Source: Flavobacteriaceae bacterium
GTDB lineage: Bacteria; Bacteroidota; Bacteroidia; Flavobacteriales; Flavobacteriaceae
Direction: 5' to 3'
NCBI GenBank assembly: GCA_947377425.1
Contig: CANCFZ010000025.1
Span: 1 to 17,572, forward strand
Length of the DNA: 17,572 nt
Below, in pieces: positions 7,930 to 15,952 of the stretch (position 1 is its first letter; every line of letters starts with the position of its first letter). The notes below the pieces were generated by a model that made no database searches, had not been told where the DNA came from, and worked only from the letters and a program-made list of their open reading frames with translations. The translations under genes and the position numbers were made by a program.

Positions 7930-8848
7930 TATAATAGGTATTTTTAATTCGATATAGATTATCACTGTTAATGGTTTGTACTACAGCGCCTTTAATTTGT
8001 AAAACTTCTAATGCTAATGTATGGGCTAATTGTAAACAGGTATGTTCGTTTTCATTGTTTAGATAACCAAATAGCCAACCAGCCAAGGCAGCATCTCCAG
8101 CACCTGTACTATCAATAATGGTGATTTGTGGAACTCCCAAAGTTATACAATCATTATTTTTACAAATGACAGAACCTTGATTTCCTTTTCTAATCCAAAC
8201 CTGTTGCACACCTCTATGAAGCAAACTTTGCACTAAAGTTGATTCACTGTTAGTATTTAGGTTAGTAATAGCCATTAGCTCTTGCTCATTGGGTGTAATC
8301 ATAAAAACACCTTCCAAATTCAATGAGGATAACTTAGTAGCTTTAGCCACCGAAACGGGTTCTATAATTAGTTTTTGTTGGTGCGTTTTAGCAAAACAAA
8401 TCAACCATTGAATACTTGCTGTGGAAATATTGGCATCAATAATTATTAATTCAAACCCTTTAATAAAGTCGCCTTTAGATTCTAAAAATTCAGGAGTAAG
8501 ATAGTTGCTACTTATGTCTTGACAAACAGCAACAATCAAATTTCCATCAGGATTCAATATAGAAACATATTTTCCAGAAGCGTCATCAGTAATAACGGAT
8601 TGGTGTAGCGTGATACCTTTTTGATTCAGACTTTTAATAATATAATCTGCATCGGCATCTGAACCTAAAGCAGTAATAAGTGATGGATGAATATCTAATA
8701 GTCCTAAATGCTGAGCAATATTGCTAATTACACCACCAATACTAGTGGTCTTAACGGCAGGATTAGAAGTGTTGGAAATACAATTCTGCTCACAGAAATA
8801 CAATTCGTCAACGAGAGTAGCACCAATACACAAAACCGATTTATTCAT
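7916..8848 (-). CDS. psuK: Pseudouridine kinase, PfkB family
   Basis: PsuK phosphorylates pseudouridine to pseudouridine 5'-phosphate with ATP, the substrate of the next gene's product. This 310-residue PfkB/ribokinase-family protein shows the N-terminal signature with Gly38-Gly39 (SIGGVISNIAQHLG). It also shows the C-terminal anion-hole/catalytic signature DSTGAGDA, with Asp252 as the catalytic base. PfkB sequence alone does not fix the substrate; the tight overlap with psuG is what makes pseudouridine the likely one. The ATG at 8848 starts right at the family's first beta strand (SVLCIGATLVDELYF). A near-perfect promoter box ends only four bases before this ATG. The gene is divergent from the GH97 gene. 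No pseudouridine transporter gene is adjacent on this strand. Confidence 0.9.
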   Translation of the reverse strand: MNKSVLCIGATLVDELYFCEQNCISNTSNPAVKTTSIGGVISNIAQHLGLLDIHPSLITALGSDADADYIIKSLNQKGITLHQSVITDDASGKYVSILNPDGNLIVAVCQDISSNYLTPEFLESKGDFIKGFELIIIDANISTASIQWLICFAKTHQQKLIIEPVSVAKATKLSSLNLEGVFMITPNEQELMAITNLNTNSESTLVQSLLHRGVQQVWIRKGNQGSVICKNNDCITLGVPQITIIDSTGAGDAALAGWLFGYLNNENEHTCLQLAHTLALEVLQIKGAVVQTINSDNLYRIKNTYYNEHQ

Positions 8849-8852
8849 AAAA

Positions 8853-8886
8853 CAAATATAGATAAATTATCAAGAATGTTTTCAAT
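8853..8886 (-). promoter_or_regulatory. Predicted psuKG promoter with almost no leader
   Basis: On the minus strand ATTG (8886-8883) is followed after 22 bases by TATATTTG (8860-8853), a perfect -7 box. Only TTTT separates it from the ATG at 8848, so transcription would begin at or next to the start codon. Confidence 0.5.
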
Positions 8887-8897
8887 AAAAACACCAT

Positions 8898-8927
8898 TTT
8901 GGATTCTAAAAAAAGTTACTATCTTTA
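8898..8927 (+). promoter_or_regulatory. Predicted promoter of the GH97-permease operon
   Basis: TTTG (8898-8901) is followed after 18 bases by TATCTTTA (8920-8927), one base off TAnnTTTG. The start codon is at 8942, so the leader would be about ten bases. Together with the psuKG promoter it fills the 93-base divergent gap. Confidence 0.45.
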
Positions 8928-8941
8928 GCCAAAATTTTTTT

Positions 8942-11041
8942 ATGAAAAAACTATTAATAGTAGTCACGATGCTGGTAGTATTGACTGCCAATGCTCAAAG
9001 TATTCTGTCACCATCTAAAAATATAAGTGTAGATTTTAAACTTTCTGCTGATGGAAAACCAACATATTCGGTAAGTTATAAAACTAAAACTATTGTAAAA
9101 GAAAGTACTTTAGGTATTGAACTTAAAGGTACTGAGCCATTAAAAAGTGGATTTTCGATTTTAAATCAAGAAAATCAATCGGTAAACTCGCCTTGGAATC
9201 CAGTTCTTGGTGAGCAAACAACTTATCAAAACAAATACAATGAAATTAAATTCTATTTAATTCAAAAAGCAACCAATAGAAAGTTGAATATTATTTTTAA
9301 AGTATATGACGAAGGAGTTGCTTTTAGATATGAGTTTCCAAAACAAGAAAAATTAGATTACTTTATTATATCTGACGAAAAATCAGAATTTAACTTAGCC
9401 GGTAATCACAAAACATTTTGGTTACCAGGCGATTTTGATAGCCAAGAATATCCTTATACTGAAACAAAATTATCAGAGGTAAATACCGATAACATTGATA
9501 AAAATAACGGAATAGGATTAAAATCTATTGCAGGAAAATACGTAATTCAATCGCCATTAATGATGAAATCTGCTGATGGAATTTACATTAATATCTTTGA
9601 AGCTGCAGTTGTAAATTATCCAGTAATGCACTTAGATTTAGTTCCAAATGAATATAAATTATCGTCTCATTTAGTGCCAAATGCTATTGGAGATAAAGCT
9701 TATCTTAAAGCACCATGTGTTTCACCTTGGAGAACAATTATGATAAGTGATGATGCTCGTGATATTGTGGGTTCAAAAATGATTTTAAACTTAAATGAAC
9801 CTTGTAAAATAGACGACACTTCATTCATTAAACCTATGAAATATGTTGGAATTTGGTGGGAAATGCACGTTGGAAAATCGACTTGGGATTATGCAGGTTC
9901 GCAAAATGCACAAAATGCTGCTGACGGAAGTTTGAAGCCAACAGGAAAACACGGAGCAACTACTGAAAATACAAAACGATATATTGATTTTGCTGCTAAA
10001 AATGGCTTTGATGGAGTTCTTGTAGAAGGTTGGAATGTAGGTTGGGAGGACTGGTTTGGTAACTGGAAAGAAAATGTATTCGATTTTGTTACACCTTATC
10101 CTGATTATAATTTGAAAGAAGTAAACGATTACGCCAAATCTAAAGGAATCAAAATGATTATGCACCACGAGACTTCAGGTTCAGTTGCAAATTATGAAAG
10201 ACATCTTGACAGAGCATTAAATTTAATGAAAGAATATGGGTATCCAGCTGCTAAATCAGGTTATGTTGGAAGAATTATTCCGAGAGGAGAATTTCATGAC
10301 GGACAAACAATGGTAAATCATTTTAATTTTGTTGCCAGACGATTTGCCGATTATAAATTGATGATCAATTCTCACGAAAGTTCTCGACCAACAGGTTACA
10401 GTAGAACTTATCCTAATTATATTGCTGCAGAAGCTGCTCGTGGTAATGAATTCAACGCATGGAGCAACGGAAACCCACCAATGCACGAAACGATTTTGCC
10501 GTTTACAAGATTATTAGGAGGACCAATGGATTACACACCGGGTATTTTTGAAATCAAAATGAGTTATTACGATAAATCAAAAACTGAGCAAGTGCATACA
10601 ACTTTGGCGAAACAATTGGCGCTTTATTTAACAATGTATTCTCCTTTACAAATGGCTGCCGATTTACCAGAAAATTATGAAAAATATCCGGATGCTTTTC
10701 AGTTTATAAAAGACGTAGCAGTTGATTGGCAAGATTCAAAATATCTAGAAGCAGAACCAGGTGACTATTTAACGGTAGCTCGTAAAGAAAAAAATGGAGA
10801 ACGATGGTTTTTAGGAGCAATAACAGATGAAAATGCACGTCAAACAGAAATCAAATTGGATTTTTTATCGTCTAATAAAAAATACCAAGCCATTATTTAT
10901 CAAGATGGTAAAGATGCGGATTGGAAAAATAATCCAAAAAGTTATGTTATAAAAACTATACAAGTCACTTCTAAGTCAAAAATTAAATTAAATTTGGCTA
11001 GTGGTGGAGGAACAGCAATAAGTTTCAAACCAATTAATTAA
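8942..11041 (+). CDS. Glycoside hydrolase family 97 (SusB-like, inverting alpha-glucosidase type)
   Basis: GH97 enzymes hydrolyse alpha-glucosides or alpha-galactosides in the periplasm of Bacteroidota; SusB is the type member. This 699-residue protein has a signal peptide (1-18, cleavage NA/QS). An N-terminal beta-sandwich domain spans about 20-290, the (beta/alpha)8 barrel about 300-570, with KYVGIWWEMHVGKSTWDYAG at its start, and a C-terminal beta domain follows. Glu410 (MHHETSG), Glu479 (NSHESSRPTG) and Glu503 (GNEFNAW) are spaced 69 and 24 residues apart. That is the spacing of the SusB catalytic set Glu439, Glu508 and Glu532 as I recall it, which points to the inverting alpha-glucosidase branch. 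The frame extends upstream to 8708, but only the ATG at 8942 gives a signal peptide. It is followed 27 bases later by a sugar permease gene, likely co-transcribed. Confidence 0.93.
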   Translation: MKKLLIVVTMLVVLTANAQSILSPSKNISVDFKLSADGKPTYSVSYKTKTIVKESTLGIELKGTEPLKSGFSILNQENQSVNSPWNPVLGEQTTYQNKYNEIKFYLIQKATNRKLNIIFKVYDEGVAFRYEFPKQEKLDYFIISDEKSEFNLAGNHKTFWLPGDFDSQEYPYTETKLSEVNTDNIDKNNGIGLKSIAGKYVIQSPLMMKSADGIYINIFEAAVVNYPVMHLDLVPNEYKLSSHLVPNAIGDKAYLKAPCVSPWRTIMISDDARDIVGSKMILNLNEPCKIDDTSFIKPMKYVGIWWEMHVGKSTWDYAGSQNAQNAADGSLKPTGKHGATTENTKRYIDFAAKNGFDGVLVEGWNVGWEDWFGNWKENVFDFVTPYPDYNLKEVNDYAKSKGIKMIMHHETSGSVANYERHLDRALNLMKEYGYPAAKSGYVGRIIPRGEFHDGQTMVNHFNFVARRFADYKLMINSHESSRPTGYSRTYPNYIAAEAARGNEFNAWSNGNPPMHETILPFTRLLGGPMDYTPGIFEIKMSYYDKSKTEQVHTTLAKQLALYLTMYSPLQMAADLPENYEKYPDAFQFIKDVAVDWQDSKYLEAEPGDYLTVARKEKNGERWFLGAITDENARQTEIKLDFLSSNKKYQAIIYQDGKDADWKNNPKSYVIKTIQVTSKSKIKLNLASGGGTAISFKPIN

Positions 11042-11068
11042 AACCAAACCAAAAACCAAAATTAAATT

Positions 11069-12742
11069 ATGAGTTCAGAACAAACTAAAACCAACAATTC
11101 AGCATTATACACGCTGATTACTGTTTTCTTCTTTTGGGGATTTATAGGTGCTTCTAATGGCGTTTTTATTCCTTTTTGTAAAGCTAAATTCGGCTTAGAC
11201 CAATTTCAAAGTCAGTTAATAGATTTTGCTTTTTATGGTGCTTATTATATTGGTGCTTTGTTGTTATTTATTTTTAGCAGTATGGTTAACCGAGATATTT
11301 TAAACGGTTGGGGTTTTAAAAAAGGAATTATCAATGGCTTATTGATTAGTACTTTTGGTGCTGCCTTTATGATTTTTGCAGTAACTCAAGGAAGTTATTT
11401 ATTGATATTAGCAGCTTTGTTTGTAGTTGCTCTAGGATTTTCATTACAACAAACATCAGCACAACCTTTTGCCGCTTCATTAGGAGATGTTCATACAGCT
11501 TCAAATAGATTGAATCTTGCTGGTGGAATTAACTCTTTTGGTACAACAATTGGTCCATTAGTTGTTTCAACTGCATTGTTTGGAGTTATTGCAGGAGTAA
11601 ATGAAGCTTACATAAAAGAATTTGCTCAAAAAGCAAATTCTTTAGATAAGATGGAAATATTGTATGTTTTTGTTGGAGGACTATTCTTATTAGCAGCAGC
11701 GTTATTCTATTTTTCAAAAAAATTACCTGCTGGAAAAAGCGACGCTACTTTTGAACCCGCTAATAAAGCTATGAAAACCTTAATTGCAATTACGGCTATT
11801 TTAGTGGTTATTTTTGGTTATATTTTTTCTCGTTATTCCGATGCTGATTTTATTAAACATTTTATTGAAAATAAAGAAAAAGATTTCTTAGGATTGGGAT
11901 TAACAATTACAACTTTATTAGTTATTGTATTTGGATTGTTATTTGCAAATTCAAGAGCACAAAAAAGTCCAGAAGGTTGGGGTGCAATGAAGTACCCACA
12001 ATTGGTTTTGGGAATGTTAGGAATCTTTACTTATGTAGGTGTTGAAGTTACTATTCAAAGTAATTTGGGAGAGTTGTTAAAAACAGATGTTTTTGGTAAA
12101 ATTACAGGTTCTGCTTTGGCACCTTATATTTCTATGTATTGGGGAAGTTTGATGATTGGACGTTGGGCAGGAGCTATTTCGGTTTTTAATCCATCTAATT
12201 CAGCACGTAAAATATTATTAGTGGTTGTTCCTTATTTGGCGTTTGGCGTTGTGCTTTTTGTAAACCATATTTCTGGTCAAGATGTTGGACCCTTGTATGC
12301 TTATGCAGCAGTTGTTGCTTTTCAAATAGCTGGATTTTTCTTAGGACAAGATAAACCGTCTAGAACATTAATGATTTTTGGATTGATGGGAATGATTGCA
12401 ATGACCATTGGCTTACTAACAACTGGTACATTAGCAATTTATGCTTTTATGAGTGGAGGTTTGTTTTGCAGCATCATGTGGCCAGCTATTTTTTCATTAG
12501 CAATTACTGGTTTAGGAAAATATACTTCTCAAGGCTCAGCATTCTTGGTAATGATGATTTTAGGTGGAGGAATTATTCCGCCGTTACAAGGTAAAATTTC
12601 TGACATTATTGGTATTCATCAGTCCTATTTTATTCCTGTAATTTGTTTTGCTTATTTAGCTTATTACGGGTTTGCTGTAAAAGGAATCCTAAAGAAACAA
12701 AATATTGATGTTGATTCAGTTGAAACTTCTGGAGGACATTAA
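11069..12742 (+). CDS. FHS-family sugar permease (FucP/GluP-like MFS), enlarged
   Basis: This inner-membrane transporter is probably for a monosaccharide released by the GH97 enzyme just upstream (27-base gap). It aligns by eye with FucP/GluP along most of its length: FFFWGFIGASNGVFIP in helix 1, QQTSAQPF in helix 4, RLNLAGGINSFGTTIGP in helix 5, KYPQLVLG before helix 7, and MMILGGGIIPPLQG in the C-terminal half. Two things are odd. At 557 residues it exceeds FucP (438), because about 85 residues between 222 and 307 are inserted with two hydrophobic stretches (about 236-254 and 275-293), which could give 14 helices. Also, the positions of FucP Asp46 and Glu135 read Gly31 and Gln128. Substrate and coupling ion are therefore uncertain. 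A strong terminator follows. Confidence 0.88.
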   Translation: MSSEQTKTNNSALYTLITVFFFWGFIGASNGVFIPFCKAKFGLDQFQSQLIDFAFYGAYYIGALLLFIFSSMVNRDILNGWGFKKGIINGLLISTFGAAFMIFAVTQGSYLLILAALFVVALGFSLQQTSAQPFAASLGDVHTASNRLNLAGGINSFGTTIGPLVVSTALFGVIAGVNEAYIKEFAQKANSLDKMEILYVFVGGLFLLAAALFYFSKKLPAGKSDATFEPANKAMKTLIAITAILVVIFGYIFSRYSDADFIKHFIENKEKDFLGLGLTITTLLVIVFGLLFANSRAQKSPEGWGAMKYPQLVLGMLGIFTYVGVEVTIQSNLGELLKTDVFGKITGSALAPYISMYWGSLMIGRWAGAISVFNPSNSARKILLVVVPYLAFGVVLFVNHISGQDVGPLYAYAAVVAFQIAGFFLGQDKPSRTLMIFGLMGMIAMTIGLLTTGTLAIYAFMSGGLFCSIMWPAIFSLAITGLGKYTSQGSAFLVMMILGGGIIPPLQGKISDIIGIHQSYFIPVICFAYLAYYGFAVKGILKKQNIDVDSVETSGGH

Positions 12743-12760
12743 TTAATTTCAACTTTTTAA

Positions 12761-12806
12761 AAACAAAACCTCCGAAAAGATTTAATTTCTTTCGGAGGTT
12801 TTGTTT
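12761..12806. terminator. Bidirectional terminator between convergent operons
   Basis: AAACAAAACCTCCGAAA (12761-12777) is a perfect 17-bp inverted repeat with 12790-12806, around a 12-base loop. The arms carry a T-rich 3' side on both strands. It serves the permease gene on the plus strand and the radical SAM gene on the minus strand, whose stop codon starts in the outer arm. Confidence 0.92.
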
Positions 12807-14256
12807 ATTTCCAAAACTCACTCAATTTTACCGATTTTGATGTGTGTTTATCATTAAACCAAAACTGCAACCATTCGTGTATCCATACTCGTTTTCCAAT
12901 TCTGGTGTACCAAACCATTGCTTTTCGTATCTTTTTATCTCTGTGAAAAAATAAACGCATGACTGCTTTTGGTCGTGATTGCATGATTACTTCAATCAAT
13001 TTTACGTACAATATAATTTGCCAAGGTTTTAAATGAGTTTTCAAAATTTGATGTTTGTAATCCCATTTTCGTTGGTCTAATTGAATGATTTCTTTGTCTT
13101 TAACTTCATCATAATAGGGCGTCCATTTGTGCGGCGTAACATAAAGCATCTGAATTTGATCAGGATCATAATGCAACAATTGTTTTAATGAATTGATAAA
13201 ATCTTTGGTAGTTTCTTCGCCAAATCCCACAACATAAGTTGCCATCGAAAGAATATCATGCTTGCGCAAAACCTGAATAGCTTCTTTATCCATCGAAGTG
13301 CTTCCTGCTTTTTTGATACGTTCCAAAACCGTTTCGTCATAATTTTCAATTCCTAATAAAAAGCGTTCAAAACCTGCTTTTTTATACAAGTGCATAATGT
13401 CGGCATCGCGCACAATATTATCCGCTCTAAGCGAACCAACCAAAGTCAGATTCAAATCTTTTTCGATTAAAGCTTCTAGAAATTCTTGCCAAGCTTTCCT
13501 ATAAGTTGCCGGATTCTCATCTGCAAAATTAATGACTTCCACACCATACTTTTTATGAAGCATTTCTATTTCGTCAGCTAATTTTTGTGGATTTCGATGG
13601 CGCCATTTTTTCCAAAATAAACTCTGTCCACAATAACTACATGGATACGGACAACCGCGTGAAAACTGAATCACAACTGCTTTTCGTTTGCCCCAATACG
13701 TGTAATTGTAACCTTTCATTAATTCCCAACCAATTCGGTATGCTTCCAAATCTTTAATTGTTGGCGCAACTGGAGTTTTGATGATTTCGGATTGATTTCT
13801 AAACGCAATTCCACGTACCAAATTCAAATCGGAATTTTCTTTTAAAGCATTTACCAAGTCAATTATAACTTGTTCGCCTTCGCCACAAACAATGTAATCA
13901 ATTTGTGGATTTTCTTCCAGAATTTCTTTCCAATGATAAGTCGGATATACACCACCAATTATGATTTTGACTTCGGGTAATTTCTCTTTTATTGAAGCCG
14001 TTATGGTATCAATAATCGGTTGTGCGGAAGTCGAACCTGAATGTCCCATCAACACCAAATCAGGATAAAAATCAACTGTTTCAGCCACAATTTTAGAATA
14101 TTTCATATTACTATAATCGGCATCCAATAAATGAACTTTGTTTCCAGCATCGAGTAACGGACCACCAATTGAGAGCAAACCTAAAGGCGGTAAATGTTCC
14201 TTGGGCATGCGACTTCCGATGGATAAATGTGGAGGATTTATTAGAAGAATTTTCAT
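12805..14256 (-). CDS. B12-binding domain radical SAM protein, BchE-like
   Basis: This is a radical SAM enzyme of 483 residues with an N-terminal cobalamin-binding Rossmann domain (about 1-140; LLINPPHL, PPLGLLSIGGPLLDAG, IIIGGVYPTY). The [4Fe-4S] cluster motif CxxxCxxC is at Cys202, Cys206 and Cys209 (RGCPYPCSYCGQ), opening the radical SAM barrel (about 195-400). The tail of about 90 residues is basic and Trp-rich. Order, length and blocks such as FWKKWRHRNPQKLADEIE and INFADENPAT resemble BchE, the anaerobic Mg-protoporphyrin monomethyl ester cyclase, and its relatives. No chlorophyll gene is near, so the true substrate is unknown; a lipid, porphyrin or other hydrophobic substrate is possible. 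The gene is last in the operon, three bases after creD, and ends in the shared terminator. Confidence 0.85.
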   Translation of the reverse strand: MKILLINPPHLSIGSRMPKEHLPPLGLLSIGGPLLDAGNKVHLLDADYSNMKYSKIVAETVDFYPDLVLMGHSGSTSAQPIIDTITASIKEKLPEVKIIIGGVYPTYHWKEILEENPQIDYIVCGEGEQVIIDLVNALKENSDLNLVRGIAFRNQSEIIKTPVAPTIKDLEAYRIGWELMKGYNYTYWGKRKAVVIQFSRGCPYPCSYCGQSLFWKKWRHRNPQKLADEIEMLHKKYGVEVINFADENPATYRKAWQEFLEALIEKDLNLTLVGSLRADNIVRDADIMHLYKKAGFERFLLGIENYDETVLERIKKAGSTSMDKEAIQVLRKHDILSMATYVVGFGEETTKDFINSLKQLLHYDPDQIQMLYVTPHKWTPYYDEVKDKEIIQLDQRKWDYKHQILKTHLKPWQIILYVKLIEVIMQSRPKAVMRLFFHRDKKIRKAMVWYTRIGKRVWIHEWLQFWFNDKHTSKSVKLSEFWK

Positions 14257-14259
14257 AAT

Positions 14260-15552
14260 TTATTTATTCCATTCGATTTTACGTGAGAAATACATTACTG
14301 CGGCAAGAATTAAGAACAATCCGATGCTTCCAACCAAAAGTGCGTAATCTTCTAATTGAATTATCACAAAAATAAAAGTGTACAAAACTGAAAGTGATAA
14401 ACCGATGAATGTTGGAAATTTTCTATCTTTTAATATCGAAATCGAATACAGCGAAATCAGTGCCACAACGGATGTTCCAGCAATGGCATAAGCAAATCCA
14501 AAACTGCTGTGTTCAGTAATTGAAATCAATAAGGTGTAAAACATGATTAAAGCAATTCCAATCATCACATATTGAAAAATGTGAATGCTAATTTTGCTAA
14601 TCGATTGTATTAAAAAAAAGATTAAAAAAGTCAATCCAATTACTAAAAATCCATATTTAGAAGCGCGTTCGTTTTGTTGGTATTCGTCCACTGGCGTTAT
14701 GAAATCTACCGCAAAAGCATATTTGGATAAATCGGGCAGAACTTCAAAATTTTCTTGTGCAAATGGTCGGTTGAAGTGCGAAATTTTCCATGTGGCATCA
14801 AATCCTTTGTCTGTAATTTGTTTCTCATTCGGAATAAAACTTCCATTAAAATTTGGTGATGCCCAATTGGAAGTCATTTTTGCATTGGTTGTTTTTCCAA
14901 TAGGAGCGATGCTGATGCGCTTGCTGCCGTTGTAGTTTATGGCAACATTAAAATTCGAAGTTTTGATAGCATTAAAATTGATGTAACCAGTTTCTAAAGA
15001 TTCAATGGAATCATTTGCTTGGGTGTTGTGAATGGGTTCAAACGTGTAACTGGAGTTTCCAATTTTGATTTTGACTTCATCTTTTACGCTTTTTAGATTT
15101 GTAGTTCTAATTACGATGGATGCTTTATCCCAAATTATATTTTCGTTTGGAACATTCTTTTTACTGAAATTTGGGTTAGCATAATTTCCATTGAATTGCA
15201 TTTTTGTTGTAAAAACATTTGATTTATAAATGCTTCTTTGCAAGGGAGTTTTTATTTCGGTTATTGAAGTATTGTTTAATTGTTCTGGAAAGAAATACGC
15301 ATTTTCCATTTGCAAAGTGATAGGATCTTTATAAGGAATTTTCAGAATTGGACCATAGAAATAGACACTTTCGCCCCATTTTGCAGTAGTTTCGGTCACG
15401 ACTTCCTTTTGACGTTCACTTCGTTCATAAATCAAATCTTGCACGAAACTTAAAGGTAATAGTAGAATTAATGTTAGCAATCCAACCATAATCATTTTAG
15501 CGGTTGTAGTTTGAAAGAAACTTTGCGGTTTTTCGAAATTTTGATTTTCCAT
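14260..15552 (-). CDS. creD: CreD family inner-membrane protein
   Basis: CreD is an inner-membrane protein linked to envelope integrity in gammaproteobacteria, where CreBC controls it; its biochemical activity is unknown. This copy has 430 residues, close to the family's length. One N-terminal membrane helix (about 20-38) is followed by FVQDLIYERSERQKEVVTE, the family hallmark at the start of the large periplasmic domain (about 40-295; KWGESVYFYGPILKIPY). About five membrane helices lie at 297-425. No CreBC two-component genes are visible. Instead a winged-helix regulator gene lies two genes upstream in the same direction. Gaps are 25 bases to the gene before and 3 bases to the radical SAM gene after, so they are almost certainly co-transcribed. 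The ATG at 15552 fits the family start. Confidence 0.92.
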   Translation of the reverse strand: MENQNFEKPQSFFQTTTAKMIMVGLLTLILLLPLSFVQDLIYERSERQKEVVTETTAKWGESVYFYGPILKIPYKDPITLQMENAYFFPEQLNNTSITEIKTPLQRSIYKSNVFTTKMQFNGNYANPNFSKKNVPNENIIWDKASIVIRTTNLKSVKDEVKIKIGNSSYTFEPIHNTQANDSIESLETGYINFNAIKTSNFNVAINYNGSKRISIAPIGKTTNAKMTSNWASPNFNGSFIPNEKQITDKGFDATWKISHFNRPFAQENFEVLPDLSKYAFAVDFITPVDEYQQNERASKYGFLVIGLTFLIFFLIQSISKISIHIFQYVMIGIALIMFYTLLISITEHSSFGFAYAIAGTSVVALISLYSISILKDRKFPTFIGLSLSVLYTFIFVIIQLEDYALLVGSIGLFLILAAVMYFSRKIEWNK

Positions 15553-15577
15553 GATATAATAATTTTGATTATTTTGT

Positions 15578-15901
15578 TTAAAAAAGTGAATTATGGGATA
15601 CTGATCTTAGAATTGAAAAGAAATACAAACAAGCAATTGGGATATTTGACAAAAGGATTAAAATTTTAATAGTTATTTTTTCTCTTTCTTGAGTAATAAC
15701 GATGAACTGAAAAAGTAATTTAAGAAGCACAATCACATTTAAGAAAGCAGCAAAAATGATAAAGATTAATCCAAGAATTACAATGCCATCATTTTCGGGT
15801 AAGAGAAAGAACAAGCCAAATAAGAATGTTCCAATACAAAAGCAAATAATTGCCAATTGTGTAGAAAAGGAGAATCGTTTAAAGTCATAAATTAGTTCCA
15901 T
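15578..15901 (-). CDS. Small three-helix membrane protein, unknown function
   Basis: This protein of 107 residues is not one I can place in a named family. Three hydrophobic helices are seen at about 15-34, 40-61 and 78-97, separated by a short acidic loop (LPENDG) and by a charged loop (TQEREKIT). There is no signal peptide cleavage site and no catalytic motif. Reality is supported by a run of codons in flavobacterial style, by the ATG at 15901, and by its position between a regulator gene (88 bases before) and creD (25 bases after) on the same strand. The bases just before its start are a triple 15-bp tandem repeat, so its translation or expression may depend on that A-rich leader. It may assist CreD; this is inference from location only. 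Confidence 0.75.
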   Translation of the reverse strand: MELIYDFKRFSFSTQLAIICFCIGTFLFGLFFLLPENDGIVILGLIFIIFAAFLNVIVLLKLLFQFIVITQEREKITIKILILLSNIPIACLYFFSILRSVSHNSLF

Positions 15902-15902
15902 A

Positions 15903-15947
15903 GTATTTATTATTTTAGTTTTTATTATTTTAGTTTTTATTATTTTA
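15903..15947 (-). repeat. Three tandem 15-bp repeats before the small membrane protein
   Basis: On the plus strand the unit is GTTTTTATTATTTTA, present at 15918-15932 and 15933-15947. A third copy at 15903-15917 has one mismatch (GTATTTATTATTTTA). On the minus strand the A-rich copies (TAAAATAATAAAAAC) end directly before the ATG at 15901, where Bacteroidota messages usually carry an A-rich translation-enhancing leader. Confidence 0.9.
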
Positions 15948-15952
15948 AAAGC

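Noticed and set aside
8708..8941. Upstream in-frame extension of the GH97 gene
   Set aside because: It runs antisense through the start of psuK and lacks family similarity; the ATG at 8942 gives a clean signal peptide.
9821..10486. Two minus-strand open frames inside the GH97 gene
   Set aside because: Antisense to the catalytic domain with conserved catalytic residues; Cys- and Ser-rich composition of a shadow frame.
14585..14935. Plus-strand open frame of 116 codons
   Set aside because: Antisense to creD, which is intact and recognisable; no start region or family signal of its own.
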